Source of the DNA: Anopheles merus
Lineage: Eukaryota > Arthropoda > Insecta > Diptera > Culicidae
Direction of reading: 5' to 3'
Length of the DNA stretch: 64,000 nucleotides
Assembly: GCF_017562075.2 (NCBI RefSeq)
Contig: NC_054084.1
Coordinates: 27,787,308 to 27,851,307 of the forward strand
Position 1 is the first letter of the stretch. Each line of letters opens with the position of its first letter. The notes below the pieces were generated by a model. The model saw nothing but the letters and a program-made list of their open reading frames with translations. It did not search any database and was not told the DNA's origin. This document shows positions 13,101-24,739 of this stretch, in pieces. The position numbers and the translations under genes are program-made.

Positions 13101-16100
13101 TACACAGGTTAAAAAAGACTACAAGAAAACTTTGATAAACACTCATTTTTCTCTCCCTGTTTTTCCCCTCACGCCAATGTTTAACATCAATTAGGATTTG
13201 TTCCCTACGTATGATGAAAAGATAAGTCACACCGACAGCTTGAAAGGAAAACAACCTTCGCACGCGAGAACCGATTACTCTTCCGCCGGAGCAGCTCTAA
13301 AAGAAGACACGGTCGTCTTGGTCGCACCAGGCGCCGGTACCATCATTAATCCGACCGACCGACCGTCTTAAGCCGCCGCGTCAAGCTGGCTCAACCGACC
13401 GTGGGGATAATCGCGTGCTGCTTTAAACAAACCGAACAAATGAGCCTCATTTGCCATTCCCTTCCACCTTCGTTTCGTGGGAAGTTCATGGGGAAGTTGC
13501 CGTATCGTGTGTATCTTGTTAATTCTAATCGAAATTGATGTACATCACTTACTCAGACACCTTTTGGGTGAAAGCTACCAGTGGGGAAAGGTACAAAACA
13601 CCTAAAGGGCTCGATGTGTGAGCAGAAGACGATCATCATATCGCCGTCGTTTCATCTGTTGACACCTTCTTGTTGGTGGTGTGTCGTGTCGTGTGGCCAG
13701 CACGACCCAGGAAGAGAACACCGCCTTTTGGAACCCCACTCACACGCCTGTTTCTGAGGCAATCGTCACAGATGTTGAGTGAGAGCACGATCGCGTGCGT
13801 GCGTGTCCGATCGTTGTCATACGCTTTCCCTCCCCCCGTTATCCCTCGTGCTCGTTTGTCTGTTGTAGCATCATTATTTAATAGCCACTTACGTCGGTTT
13901 GGGAGTCTTCCCGAGAAGCATGCGCCCAGTCAACACGGCTCGCGTCATGTGGGTTTATTTTTGTCAAACCCAACTGCTTCCACCACAGCTCCTCTCATCG
14001 CTTGCAAGAGGTGTCAAGAGGTGTAATTGATCTGTGACGTGACTGGCACGATGGCTTGTGGGCGAATAGGTCGAGTTCGCACGCGTCCCTCCAGGGAACT
14101 GCTGGCGCATAATGTTTTCCGGCAACAAACTTACAAAACCATGCTGTGGAGCGTGTGTATCGGAAGTGTGGAATAAAACGGTGGTCTACGAGGTATGAGT
14201 TACCAGCTACCAGCCTCCAAACGCAGGTCGTAACTTTGATGGCAAATATGAAACGGAACGAAAATCAGAGTTGATATGTGCGTTGCGGACAGTTTAATGT
14301 GGTAAATGAAGCTCATTCATGCGTTCAGTAATATGCAACAATACAACGAATAGTGTTGGTTTGCAAACCACAGACATTGGTGAATCCTCGCGGGAAAATG
14401 GTCATATTGAAGTGTGACAAATTTAACAGTAAATACCTATTTTGGCGCATGTACTTTAAACTAATACCACAAACAGAGGCGAACTTTCCTATAAACGACC
14501 TAAATAGACCTTAATCTGATGTTTCATGTGCTAGATCGCTTTTATTCGCAACTGTTATTTGCATTTACAATTGTTGTGTTACGTATTAACGGTGAACTTA
14601 AAATATGCCACAATCATTTACGCGTTATGTTCATAGCAATCATATAATGCTGTTTACTTTGAAGAACATAGCCCATGGTCTTAAGTGTATTTTTTAAGAT
14701 TTCTTACTCTGCCTTTCGTACAATCAAACGCTGCAATCAAACGAAGTTGCAGATGAGACTACAAATATTTGCTACTATGAACACTTGCTACTCAAAGTGG
14801 GATTCTTCAGCTTATAGTACCCTTAAAACTTCATTAAAATGGGTTTCTAATAATTTCATGTATGGCCCTATGATATTGGAAACCAATCTCATACTCATAC
14901 TCAGTACTAAACTTTGGTACGTTTAATGAGAATGTTTGGAATAAATGATAGAGGCATTTTCATTTGCATTGTTTGATGTATATAAAAAAGAACTCGTTCA
15001 AAAGAGGTTTGAATATACTCAAATTTAAGAGCTCGAGTATAGATACGCGAATAATCATCAAATAACTTGCCAAGTATAAGGCTCGACAAAGACATACTCA
15101 GGGTTATGATTGTCACAATTATTAGTGAGAACTGGACTTGATTGTTGAAGTAGATGTGAAATCACCGAAATAGTTTTGAATATTAATATACCTTGAGGCT
15201 CCAAGAAGAATATATCTGCCGCTGACCACAATCCCCCTTTCATGTACGCTATTCGCTAGGTCCCAATAACCCATTCAATTAAGAAGACCCATGATGTAAT
15301 ACTTCTAAGGTACCATAAATCATTAAATATTAACCAACAAGAATTGTACGTTAAAGTTCGCGAAAACTATGCTGTTTCTGCACCCAAACCCAACCCAACT
15401 CAACTCAACTCAACTCAACTAAACCAGCCAACCAAGACCCGAACCCGGCCACACCAAGCGCCGGACCAAAACGGAAGTAATTGCGGTAATTAATTGTGTT
15501 TTGATTAATTAACGATTAAAGTCAAATACACTTTGTTCGGTCGGCTGGACTTTTGATGAAACGGGAACACGACGTCGGCACTCGGACACTACGCTCAGAT
15601 GGACGGGATTGCATCCGTTTCGAGCGCTAGTCGAGCCGACCGACCACTGTAATGGGGCTCCAGAGTAGCCCGGGATAGTCATTACCCTGGAAAGGGGGCA
15701 GGAAGAGAAGGGAATATGACGGGCAATCGATTTAATTACGCAATCACTACCGGCAAGCCAGCCACCGGTAGCAGCGAACGTCGATAACGATCGCGACCCC
15801 AAAGCGCGAACGAGCGGCCATTCGGGAAAGCTCTTTGATTTCTACCGACTGCGCGAGCTGTCGAATGTCTTGAGAAAACAATCAACCATTACGACCGGCT
15901 AGGTCTGTAGGCCAGGAAAACCCGACAGGAAGTGATGGAGTGATGGTACGGACACGGTCCAGCAAATCCCGCCCGATGGGAGAGCTGCGATGTAATTAGT
16001 TCAGGCCCATTCCACAACCGACCAGAAGCCGCCAGCCGCCGCAGTACGTCATGCGCGTCGTGCACTCGGAGATCCGTTTGGTCCTGCCTGGCGGAAGGGC

Positions 16101-19100
16101 CCTTCTTCCATAGTTTAGTATGATTTATTCGCGTGTAAAACCTTGGTAATAATTTCTCCCACTTCTTTGCTGGTAATAGCTTTATCCAGTTGTGTTGCAA
16201 CCATTTCCACACAAAAGAGCCTTTTTGTCTGATGTCTATACGATAGCTTCCAAACGCTAATGCTCATCCTTAGTTTGAAAAGCGTCCACCCAGTTGGGAT
16301 CGGTAGAGGGTGATTTATGCGAACCTGCTTCAAAACCACGAGTCGCTCCCACCGATTGGAGCAGGTTCCAGGGAAAAAAGCACCCAGCTTCAGCTACTTG
16401 ATATCGAATCGCATAAATATCAATTAATAACCGATCGATCGAACGCTTTTGTGTGCGCGTTTTTGTACTGTCTGGCCCCACAATAAAAAAATAAAGCTAA
16501 CCACTGTTGTGGGTTTTGGATGGGTTTTGCCTGGGTCACGAGACCCTCGCACGCTCATCCCGCTCATTTCGGGCTGTAGGAGCATGAGCCACAACCAAGA
16601 AACAACGGGCTGAAATTTATGACCCATTTGCAGTCGATTCATGTCCTCATTTAGTCACACGGTTCACCGCGATCGAGGCTACCACACGGGTGCGATGTCT
16701 TTTTTCGTAAATTCCTGTTTAGGGGTGTTGTTATTTTTTTTCTTGTTCCTTTAATCGAATCTGCTGTGACTTTTTACAATCCTCTGCTTTCCGCTTCCCA
16801 GCGTGTCCAGCTCTAGGAAACGTTCGCTAGAAGAGAACTACACAAACTCCCGTGTGAAGAAGTTTGTAGTTTTGTATGCAAGTCGTTTAAGAACAGCGCC
16901 TGTTGGCTCCTTTATTTACGGCCCTCTTACACTCCCATCCCTACTGGATCGCATCTTTTTTTCTCCTTTCCACGGTGGATGATTTATTAGATCAAGACAC
17001 CAAGCCCGTCACGTTGCCAAGCCCTCTCTCTTTGTGGTTCCTTTGCTCTTGGCTAACCTCGTCCTACTCGTGGCCTCTCATCTACCGTATTGTTTGTTTG
17101 GTGTGCTTTGTTTGTTTTAACTTCTTTCAGGCTTTTGCCGCCGATCGTGTTCTTCCAACTGCCCAGGAAGCCTCCGCCCAGGAGGAAAGGAGCAGGTTTC
17201 CATGGAATAGGCTAAACGCATTTATGATAATGACCATCGAAACTTATTAGACACACATGTCTCTAAATTAGACACGATCGACACAATCGATCGATGCTGT
17301 GATTGTGGTTTGCGTTGCATTCGGCGTAGGCTTCTGGCTGACTTACATGCGAACGGAAATAGAGCCATTCAGCGATTTTCAAAGAAGTTTTGCAAGGCGA
17401 ATAGAAAAAAGCCACCTCTTCAGCCGAATAGTATAACGCCTTCCCATTTCTAGGAAGCGAAAGATCACAATACTGTATCTAGAAAACGTACAAGAACCAT
17501 AACTTCTATCGGGGTGCACCGTATCGATCGATTTTTCCTGGTAAATAGTGGTGGCGACATCATTTATCTTGGTCTAACTCGTTCATCTTCGTGCCCGTTT
17601 GCCTGTGCCTATAGGATCAGGAGTGCAGGCGTCTCCCAAACCATAATCCCAAAAGCGCCCGATCGGTCCATTGATCTTACAGATTCCAGATCGGCCGCCG
17701 ACGGTGATCTATTTCGTAGATAACGCCACGGTCAGTGGAATTGGGCATTGATGCTAGCTGATCGGGACATACATTTTGGTCAGATTTCTTCGAACTCGCC
17801 GGCTAGAAGGAAATCGAATGTTTGGTGCGTGTGTCTGTATGGTGGTACACATCCACAGCGATGCTCCCGTCGATGTCTTCGAACCATTCGAACACCCGCC
17901 AACGGTGGACACGAACGAAATATTTAAATTATGTAATTAATGATGTTTATGAATTTATTGACAATTTACTAGGAATTTATTGATTTGCTGCGGGTGGACT
18001 GGAACGCTCAGCTGGAAGCCTGTGAACTCACTGGGCCTGCAAGATCTGTGCTGTTCGGTTCCCCATTCCTCGTTTAGAAACCCTGTTAGCCCATAAAGTG
18101 ATCGCCCTACGCGTGATTTATTTGGCGCTCAGTACAACTGATTTCGTGCTGGCAATTGGGGTACACCGTTTGGGAACAGCCCATCACCAACAAAGTGCTT
18201 TATTCTAGTGAAATATTGCACCGATAATTAAATGAGCGTCAGGGAAGGACGGAAGAGCAGTGTGTGTGTGTGTGCAGGACAACGACGTCGTGCAACATAT
18301 GTGACGATATTTGTCTTGTCCCCGGGCCGAAATGTATGCCCGCAAACAAGCAGTTTAGTTTCTGGTGGCGCCCTACAAAGACACACAAAGACGAACTGCC
18401 TATTACTCTTCTTGGGTGAGCGCCGAACGAAAAAGGCCTGCCGGAATTAATATGCTGCCTGGAAGTAGCTCTACATACGGCTAAAAATAAGCTATTTGTG
18501 TGTTACGGCTGCAGTCACACAGCAATTCGTCATTGTTGAGCGTTCCCTCTGCGTTGTGTGATTTATTTCCTCAGGTCTCGGTTTTGATACTGCGACGAGG
18601 CTAATATCTACCGAAAGCTGACGCTAGTGGTTTTTAATTAGAGCCAAATGTTAATGTATTTCCACCGCTCAGCCCAGATCGGTCTCAATGGCACAGCTGA
18701 TTCGATCACACCGCACATGATCAATCCCGGTTTGGGAAACTTTATCCACAAAAAGCACTGCAATACTTGCCAAGCGTGTTGAGCCTATCGAACGAACGAC
18801 GACACAAAACAAAACCGCCATGTCAAGTTTATTGGTGGTAGACCCCGATCGATGAAATCAATAAGTCACCCTCCAGTTTCGATCGAGAGTGAGCCGGAAT
18901 TTCAGTCTGTGCTACAGATAAATGGCACCATGGAGTCGATGGGGAGTCCTAAATCTTGCCTGCGAATGGTTTTTGTTTTTTTGTTGGGCAAACAAAGGTG
19001 CAACAAAGATTAGACAACGAAGGTCCAGTTCCTTCCGAAAGTGTGTGCTGTATGGGACACCAGCATAGCCGTGCATCGTTTATTCTAATGAGCTCCAACG

Positions 19101-19280
19101 ATTGTTTCGGTTAACTCTTGCTTGGATCACCACGATTAGACAATCCGGTGGAAAGGATGTGCTGTTATTTACGAGCGTTTTGACCGAGGAGTGCTTCATG
19201 GGAAACAAACACACGAGCAAGATAAATATTTCCCCACCCAAGATAACACATTTCGGATAAGGGCTGACATTGTAACGGTA
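10183..19280. other. gene-free stretch
   Basis: No exon can be supported. It contains a (TAC)n run at about 10,790-10,808 and a CAACT pentanucleotide run at about 15,398-15,420. Open frames up to about 150 codons (12,110-12,562) are low-information, with proline, arginine and stop-poor GC content rather than protein-like sequence. Confidence 0.5.
15393..15420. repeat. (CAACT)n pentanucleotide repeat
   Basis: Five consecutive CAACT-type units follow degenerate CCAAC/CCCAA units. Confidence 0.8.
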
Positions 19281-21560
19281 AGCACTGAAATTTAAACGGT
19301 CAGTTTGACAGCTGAACGTAGTCGCCCGGTAGCCAAATGTCAGGCGGGGCGCATTCTTCGACCATGTTGTCAGGCAGGCTTCGCGTTTGTTTACGTTATG
19401 GCGCGTCTAGTATTGGAAGAAGCGAAAGTTTACGGAAAAGATTAATAAATAGTTTATCGTGTTAAAAGATGATAAAATTAACCAATACTCTACATGAGTC
19501 TAGTGTCCCATTGTGTACAAACATAGTTTACTTTTAATATCTGCTTCATTGCAATATATCAACTCACTGTTTACTGTCCTTCCAGAAATTCTGTGTCATG
19601 TTCGGGTCAACGGTAAGCACCCCGCAGCATTGGAAAATTGTTCTATAAAAATCCATCATAGTAGCATACGCAAGCTGAAGCATGTAATCCCGAACCCAAT
19701 CGTCTACCGGACCGCAGGAAAAAAAACCGCTAGAACAAACCGGGAAGAAGCAGCGCTCCAAACTCCCAAACAACCGTTCGTATCGATACTTATCGTCGTC
19801 ACGTTGTTATTTATTGCAAATCGACCGGCGGGAATTATATTTTCGGCATTTTTCGTAGTAATTTTTCTCGTTTTCGCACGGTCAATTAAATGGGACACAA
19901 CCATTTCCCGAGCGCAGGCGAGGGTAGCAGTGGAGGAATGAAGAAGAACCCATCGGTGTGTTGTACCCAAACTCGAAAACGGCTAAAAGGCGACCAAGGC
20001 GAGGTATGTATGACACTGTTTGAAACGGGAAGGAAACATAGTGTGTGTGTATACAAAAAACTGAGACTCTCGCTAAAGAAGTCCTTCGTTCATTCCGTAG
20101 CCTCCCGTAGCCTTTCCTCCTTGCCGTTCGTCGGGTTCGCGTTTTGTCGAGTCAATCGGAACATGGTTCCGTATGGTGGCGGCATCGGTCTCAAAAAGGC
20201 TGCGACTTTTCCCACACTCTTGCTCTTCACCAGTTCTGGGATGAAGTACAAGAAACAGCGAAAGACAAACTAAAACGACTGGATCGACCTGAGAGAGAGC
20301 GAGAGAGGGCGCGGGAGAAGGCGCGCGCGCGCTCCGAACACTTTGAGTCGCACCGTTCCCGGGTTTCGATGATTCTCGAGCGAAAAAAAAAGCGAAAACA
20401 TACACACCAAATCGCAGATAAATAGATAGTGGTGAAGATAGACGCAGGCGAAACACGGTGCCCGCGCACGGGTACGTATGGCAGGGAACGGTGCACGGTG
20501 CGATCCGGGACGATTCGCAATAGCCAGCGATCGAAAGTAGCCGAATCGCTCCAACCATCGAGGTTGTGCGGTGCCGACACCAGCAAGCGAAAGGAACCAG
20601 CAGCGCAAAGTGAGATACCGCGTCCTGGCTGGCATCGGTGTCCCATTGTGTCGCGCGGGAGTGCCCTTGTCTTGTTGACCTTGTCCCGTTGCTGCTGGTC
20701 GGACGACCCGCGGGGTTCCTATTTAACGCGTCGTGGTTGCAAGTTGAAAGAGATTTGCCGCCGTCGCATGGTGCTGCATAACGAAGCGGGAATCAAATTC
20801 TAATGGGCTGGCGGCTTGCTGTTACGGAAAACAGGGAAGCAATGCAACGGTGAAACGGTAAGGTATTAATTAAAATATGTAAAATTTTAATTGCTACAAA
20901 ACAGTGCGGTGAGTGCGCGTGTAAGGTGTGAAATGTCACCAAGCGGTAAGGGATGTGCTCGTTGGGAGCTTATTTACATTTAAACCCAACATCATAGCTC
21001 AATGTTCTAAACCGTTTCTGTTGCAGCATTACAAATTCTTACCGTAGGAAAGGTGTGCAGCGTTCGAAAGTGTAGTATGTTGATCGATGTGTGTGTGTGT
21101 GACGAGCGGGAGCGCAACAAAACCTTCATCAGAGACGGACCACGTTCTACCGAGAACCGAAATCTCAAAGCCAGCGGATGCGCGCGCGCGCCCATACGCC
21201 GATGGCGGAAGGCATTCGAAAAATGCTATCCTGCTGCGTTTTTCCACTCATCGTACGCGTCACGATTATTGATATTTACAAGCGCCTTGTCGGGGGATCC
21301 CGCGAGCGCTTACGTATTCGAGCATGGACCGGGCAAGACTCCATGCCCGGTCGCCTATGTGCACGATAGTGCTGTGCTGGTTTTGGTTTTGGCTCTCGTC
21401 GACTACGACACACACACACACGCACAGACTCGAACGCACTGGAAACGCGATGGCCACAATCAATCAATATCATCTACTGCCGTCGCCGTCGTTCCGATTG
21501 CCACAATGATTAATCTAATGTTGTCACGGAGCGGCGTGCCCGCGTAAAGACTTGCGCACT
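19281..21560. other. GC- and CpG-rich non-coding region
   Basis: This stretch is richer in CpG than its surroundings and has purine-rich GAGAG tracts (about 20,290-20,325), a (GC)n run near 20,323 and several good donor-like sites (for example GAG|GTATGT near 20,002). It looks like promoter or 5' UTR DNA, but I could not link it to a coding exon on either strand. It might be an untranslated leader or a regulatory element of a gene outside the window. Confidence 0.25.
21327..21352. repeat. 9-bp perfect inverted repeat with 8-nt loop
   Basis: GACCGGGCA and its exact complement TGCCCGGTC flank eight bases. An RNA copy could fold into a strong short hairpin with some further imperfect pairing outside (GCAUG with UAUGUGC). 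It is shorter than a typical pre-miRNA. Confidence 0.6.
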
Positions 21561-22851
21561 GTAGATAGATGCTGGACCAACCAGCATTCCGACGGACGGC
21601 GACGACGACGAGATTGTTAAACTCTGGCAAGTTCGTGCTAGTTGAATATTTCCGACAACCAAAAAAAATTGAGATCTCGTCCGCGCGAGCCCCGTTATCG
21701 TTCTAGGTGCTAGTTGGCTAGTTCGAACAAAAGGGGATACAGGGAGAGCGTTCCTAGCATACCAGGCTTCATTCTTTCCTAGCGTTGGATGAAACTCTCA
21801 TCCATACCACATCCCCTCGTTTGCTCGAGTTTAAAAAGTTGGCACTTCCAATCCGATTCGCACTAAATCGGTTTCGATTAATAACCATAATCGATAATTG
21901 GTTCGAGCCTCCATGCCATGAAACTAATGGACGGCGATTAGCAGAGCGTACGATATGCTCGGCACCGGTGCCGAAACCTGTCTGTTCGCTTCGCCAGTTC
22001 TTGCCGCCTGCCAAAAGGCGCCCTTACGAACGCGCCCAGAACACACATTCCATAATCCATTTTCACAAACATCGAACCAACCCCGCGCCTCGACTGCTAT
22101 GGTGGCGATCAGTTCGGACATTCTCGTGGCTTAAAAGCGGGCGGTACGCCGTGTGTCACCGGGCAGTGCGGTGCCCGTCCGTGTGGGGCGGAAGGCGGTT
22201 ACATCGCTCGGGAGGATTGATATTTGGCAAGATAATTCAAAGATTTCGGGCGGCATCGCTTAATCCTGCGCCACGCTGTACGATGATAAATATGAGAGAA
22301 AGCAAGCGCAGAACGTGCGTGCGACGATTCTTGTTTTTTTTTTTGGTGGGGGGGGGGGGAGGTGGAAAATAGCATGGATGAGGTTTCAAATATTCTACAT
22401 CCCCACGCCGTGGTGTGACACCGCTTGCCGCTTACGGTTAGCACCGAAGTAGCCAGATGTGCCGCTCGGCTGCGGTTCGCGTCGTTCGCAACTTTCTTAA
22501 TGATGTCAATTAATGGGTGAAATATTGCAGCGATTTTAAAAACTCGTGTTGAGCGAATTGTATTTAACAGCTCGCCTGGATGCTGCGGCTCCGTGAGCTG
22601 TTGGGAATGAGCGCCAGGGGCCCCTGGCGAGCATGGCGTTTTCCCACGCTGATGTTTCACTTCAGGGCGCATTATTTGGATGTAGTTGGAGATTATTCAA
22701 ATGATGCGGTATGATTAAAAAAGCAAAGCTATATACCTGTCCCTTTCCAATTGTCCACCCCTGATCAATCTCCCTTATAATAACGCAGAGTCATTGGCTG
22801 CGTACGTACACCGGTCCGCAGCCGACCGGACAGATGCTGTCATTCTACTCC
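21561..22851. other. non-coding stretch upstream of the X-box gene
   Basis: No exon is supported. It contains a T-run followed by a G-run at about 22,330-22,360 and an 18-bp palindrome at 22,612-22,629. A 195-codon open frame on the plus strand (21,785-22,372) starts with TTG, ends in the poly-G run and has no recognisable sequence, so I treat it as chance. Confidence 0.4.
22612..22629. repeat. 18-bp perfect palindrome
   Basis: CGCCAGGGG is followed immediately by its exact reverse complement CCCCTGGCG. No known binding consensus is recognised. Confidence 0.6.
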
Positions 22852-22865
22852 GTTGCCATGGTAAC
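22852..22865. promoter_or_regulatory. perfect X-box (RFX binding site)
   Basis: GTTGCCATGGTAAC matches every fixed position of the RFX X-box consensus GYTNCC-AT-RGNAAC and is nearly palindromic. It ends 160 bp before the ATG at 23,026 and about 75 bp before initiator-like TCAGT sequences at 22,942-22,946 and 22,959-22,963. X-boxes at this distance are a hallmark of ciliary gene promoters in animals. A match this good is expected by chance only about once in several tens of such windows. Confidence 0.75.
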
Positions 22866-22941
22866 CGTCTAGTATCCCGCGCAAAATGTTCTCCCACCCG
22901 ACCGGAGGGGAATTAGTTGGCAGTGGCCAAGCCATTCATTT

Positions 22942-22964
22942 TCAGTACGTCAAGTGGTTCAGTT
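22942..22964 (+). promoter_or_regulatory. candidate transcription start (arthropod initiator TCAGT, twice)
   Basis: Two arthropod-type initiator pentamers (TCAGT) lie between the X-box and the start codon, with no TATA box in front. Either would give a 5' leader of roughly 65-85 nt. This is consensus matching only. Confidence 0.35.
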
Positions 22965-23025
22965 CAGCTTCCGTGTGTGGGTCAGAAATTTCGCGAAGAA
23001 AGTGTTTCTAACACCGGCAGGCAAA

Positions 23026-24463
23026 ATGTTTGGACTAAAGGCACGTGACACCGCCAAGCCTGCGGTGCATCAAACTACGGCAAAGACTGAGCGGAAGCCG
23101 CTGCAGGGTAAGTATTGTGCTTTGCTACAATTGAGATAGCATGCATTGATTGCAACAATATTAATGACGTCCATTTTGGATTTTTTTTTTCTTGTGCGCA
23201 GATCTTGACGTTAATCGGAGTCGCTATCATAAGCTTCCGTACAAGGATGGAGCGATTGGAGAGAAGGGGCTCTTCGCCTCCGGCTTCAAGGTTTACGGAG
23301 ATGGAGAAACAATTACCCTCAAGACACCTACGGCTTCAGCAGATACGAAAAAGATGAACGGCCAGAAAAGTGCACTTCAAACGAGCCATGGAGTGAGTAA
23401 GGACAAATCTTTACCCATGAGTGCAATGGCACAGGTTACGTCAGGCAAATCGCTCGTAGAACAGCTTGCTAAGATCCGTATTCAAAAAGTGCCGAAGAAC
23501 AAAGAGAAATGTAGCGATGAGGACATTGCTAAGCAAGATGCGCCGACGCCACACCCGGAAGACGCTAAATGCGCACCATTATGGGACATAACTAAAATGC
23601 AGGAACCAAAGCCTGCTAATACGGAAGAGACTATCGGTACAGGCGCGATTCGTAAGAGCTCCATCTACGAACCTCGCACTGCGCAGGATAGCGTTGTTCG
23701 TGAGCTGAAAACCTTTCCATTGAACGCATTGGCTGCTGAATGGAAAGCTTCTTCTGCTGCACTCGAGCCTAACAGCAATACTATTGCTACAGCGGACAGA
23801 CCTGGCTCGGACAAATCTCTGGACGGAACGCAACCTATCCCATCGTTTTGGGACCTATTTGCGGACGTTTCTCCGGACGTGCCGACGACGGGCAGGAAAA
23901 TTGTGGGCCGGCGACAGTATTCACCAGTTCAGCCAAACCACAACCGTGCATCGACATCATCATCATCGCACTCATCCACATCCATTTTGGGCGAGGTGGA
24001 TGATCGGTCGGGTGAGATTCTGCGCTACCAGCGATACAAAGAGGCGCGCCGCCGAAAGGCAATCGAGGCGATGCGTGTCGAGCAGGAGCGTCAAAAACGC
24101 ATGGTGGACGCCCCGGCCAGCCCACAGCCGAAAGGGCAGTACCAAAATGCACCGATAGGTGTGAAGGATCAACGGCAGATGTCGCCGCCTACTGCTACGA
24201 TTGCTGCTGATACCTATCCAGCCAGGAACGGACCCGGTGCGAATGGATATCAACGGAATGGGATGTGCAACCAAGTTGCAGCACCGTTGCGGGAAACTAA
24301 CACCATAGCAACAGGGCCCATTGAACGTTCCAGTATCTGTATTTACAAGTATCCAACACCGCCGAACTTTCCCATACGCTACGAACCGGCCGAGATTTTG
24401 AAAATGAACTACCAACAAAAACATACCGGCAAAGGGTATGGGTATGCTGACGTGTTTTGGTAG
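23026..24463 (+). CDS. unrecognised 447-residue protein, probable ciliary gene
   Basis: Two coding exons: 23,026-23,107 and 23,202-24,463. The 94-bp intron has donor CAGG|GTAAGT and acceptor TGCGCAG|AT with a T-run before it; the split codon gives Asp. The start is the first in-frame ATG in good context (GGCAAAATG). The stop is TAG at 24,461. The N-terminal third has a Tyr/Gly-rich segment (YHKLPYKDGAIGEKG, FKVYGDGE) and the middle is Ser/Pro/Thr-rich and probably disordered. A Ser-run lies near residue 280, followed by an Arg/Glu-rich helix at about 298-328 (RYQRYKEARRRKAIEAMR). The C-terminus (about 407-447) is rich in Tyr, Pro and aromatics and ends GKGYGYADVFW. There is no signal peptide, membrane segment or enzyme motif. 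I do not recognise the family. The upstream X-box points to a ciliary or axonemal role (inference). It is convergent with vestigial. Confidence 0.8.
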
Positions 24464-24730
24464 CACAGGAACTCCTTTTTAATACAGCTAAATGCCTTTT
24501 TTTGTTTGTTCCATTTTTAGTATTCTGAAAAATCAAGTAAAGTCAAGGAAGTGACTTTGAAGATTTTGTTTTCCTTGTTTTTCTTTTTCTAATATGGAAC
24601 ATTATTCTTATACTACTTATTGAAAAGAATAGCCGCAGTACAAAGCTTCTGAGAATAGCAACTAGTTTCGATTATCACTCGGTATCCAAATGGGAACAGA
24701 AGATTCCAACTATTTGTTTTTAATTATTTC

Positions 24731-24736
24731 AATAAA
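24731..24736 (+). terminator. polyadenylation signal AATAAA
   Basis: This is the first clear AATAAA after the stop codon, about 270 bp downstream, in T-rich DNA. It would give a 3' UTR of roughly 285-300 nt for the gene at 23,026. Confidence 0.5.
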
Positions 24737-24739
24737 TTT

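Noticed and set aside
21785..22372. 195-codon plus-strand frame
   Set aside because: Starts with TTG, runs into a poly-G tract and looks random.
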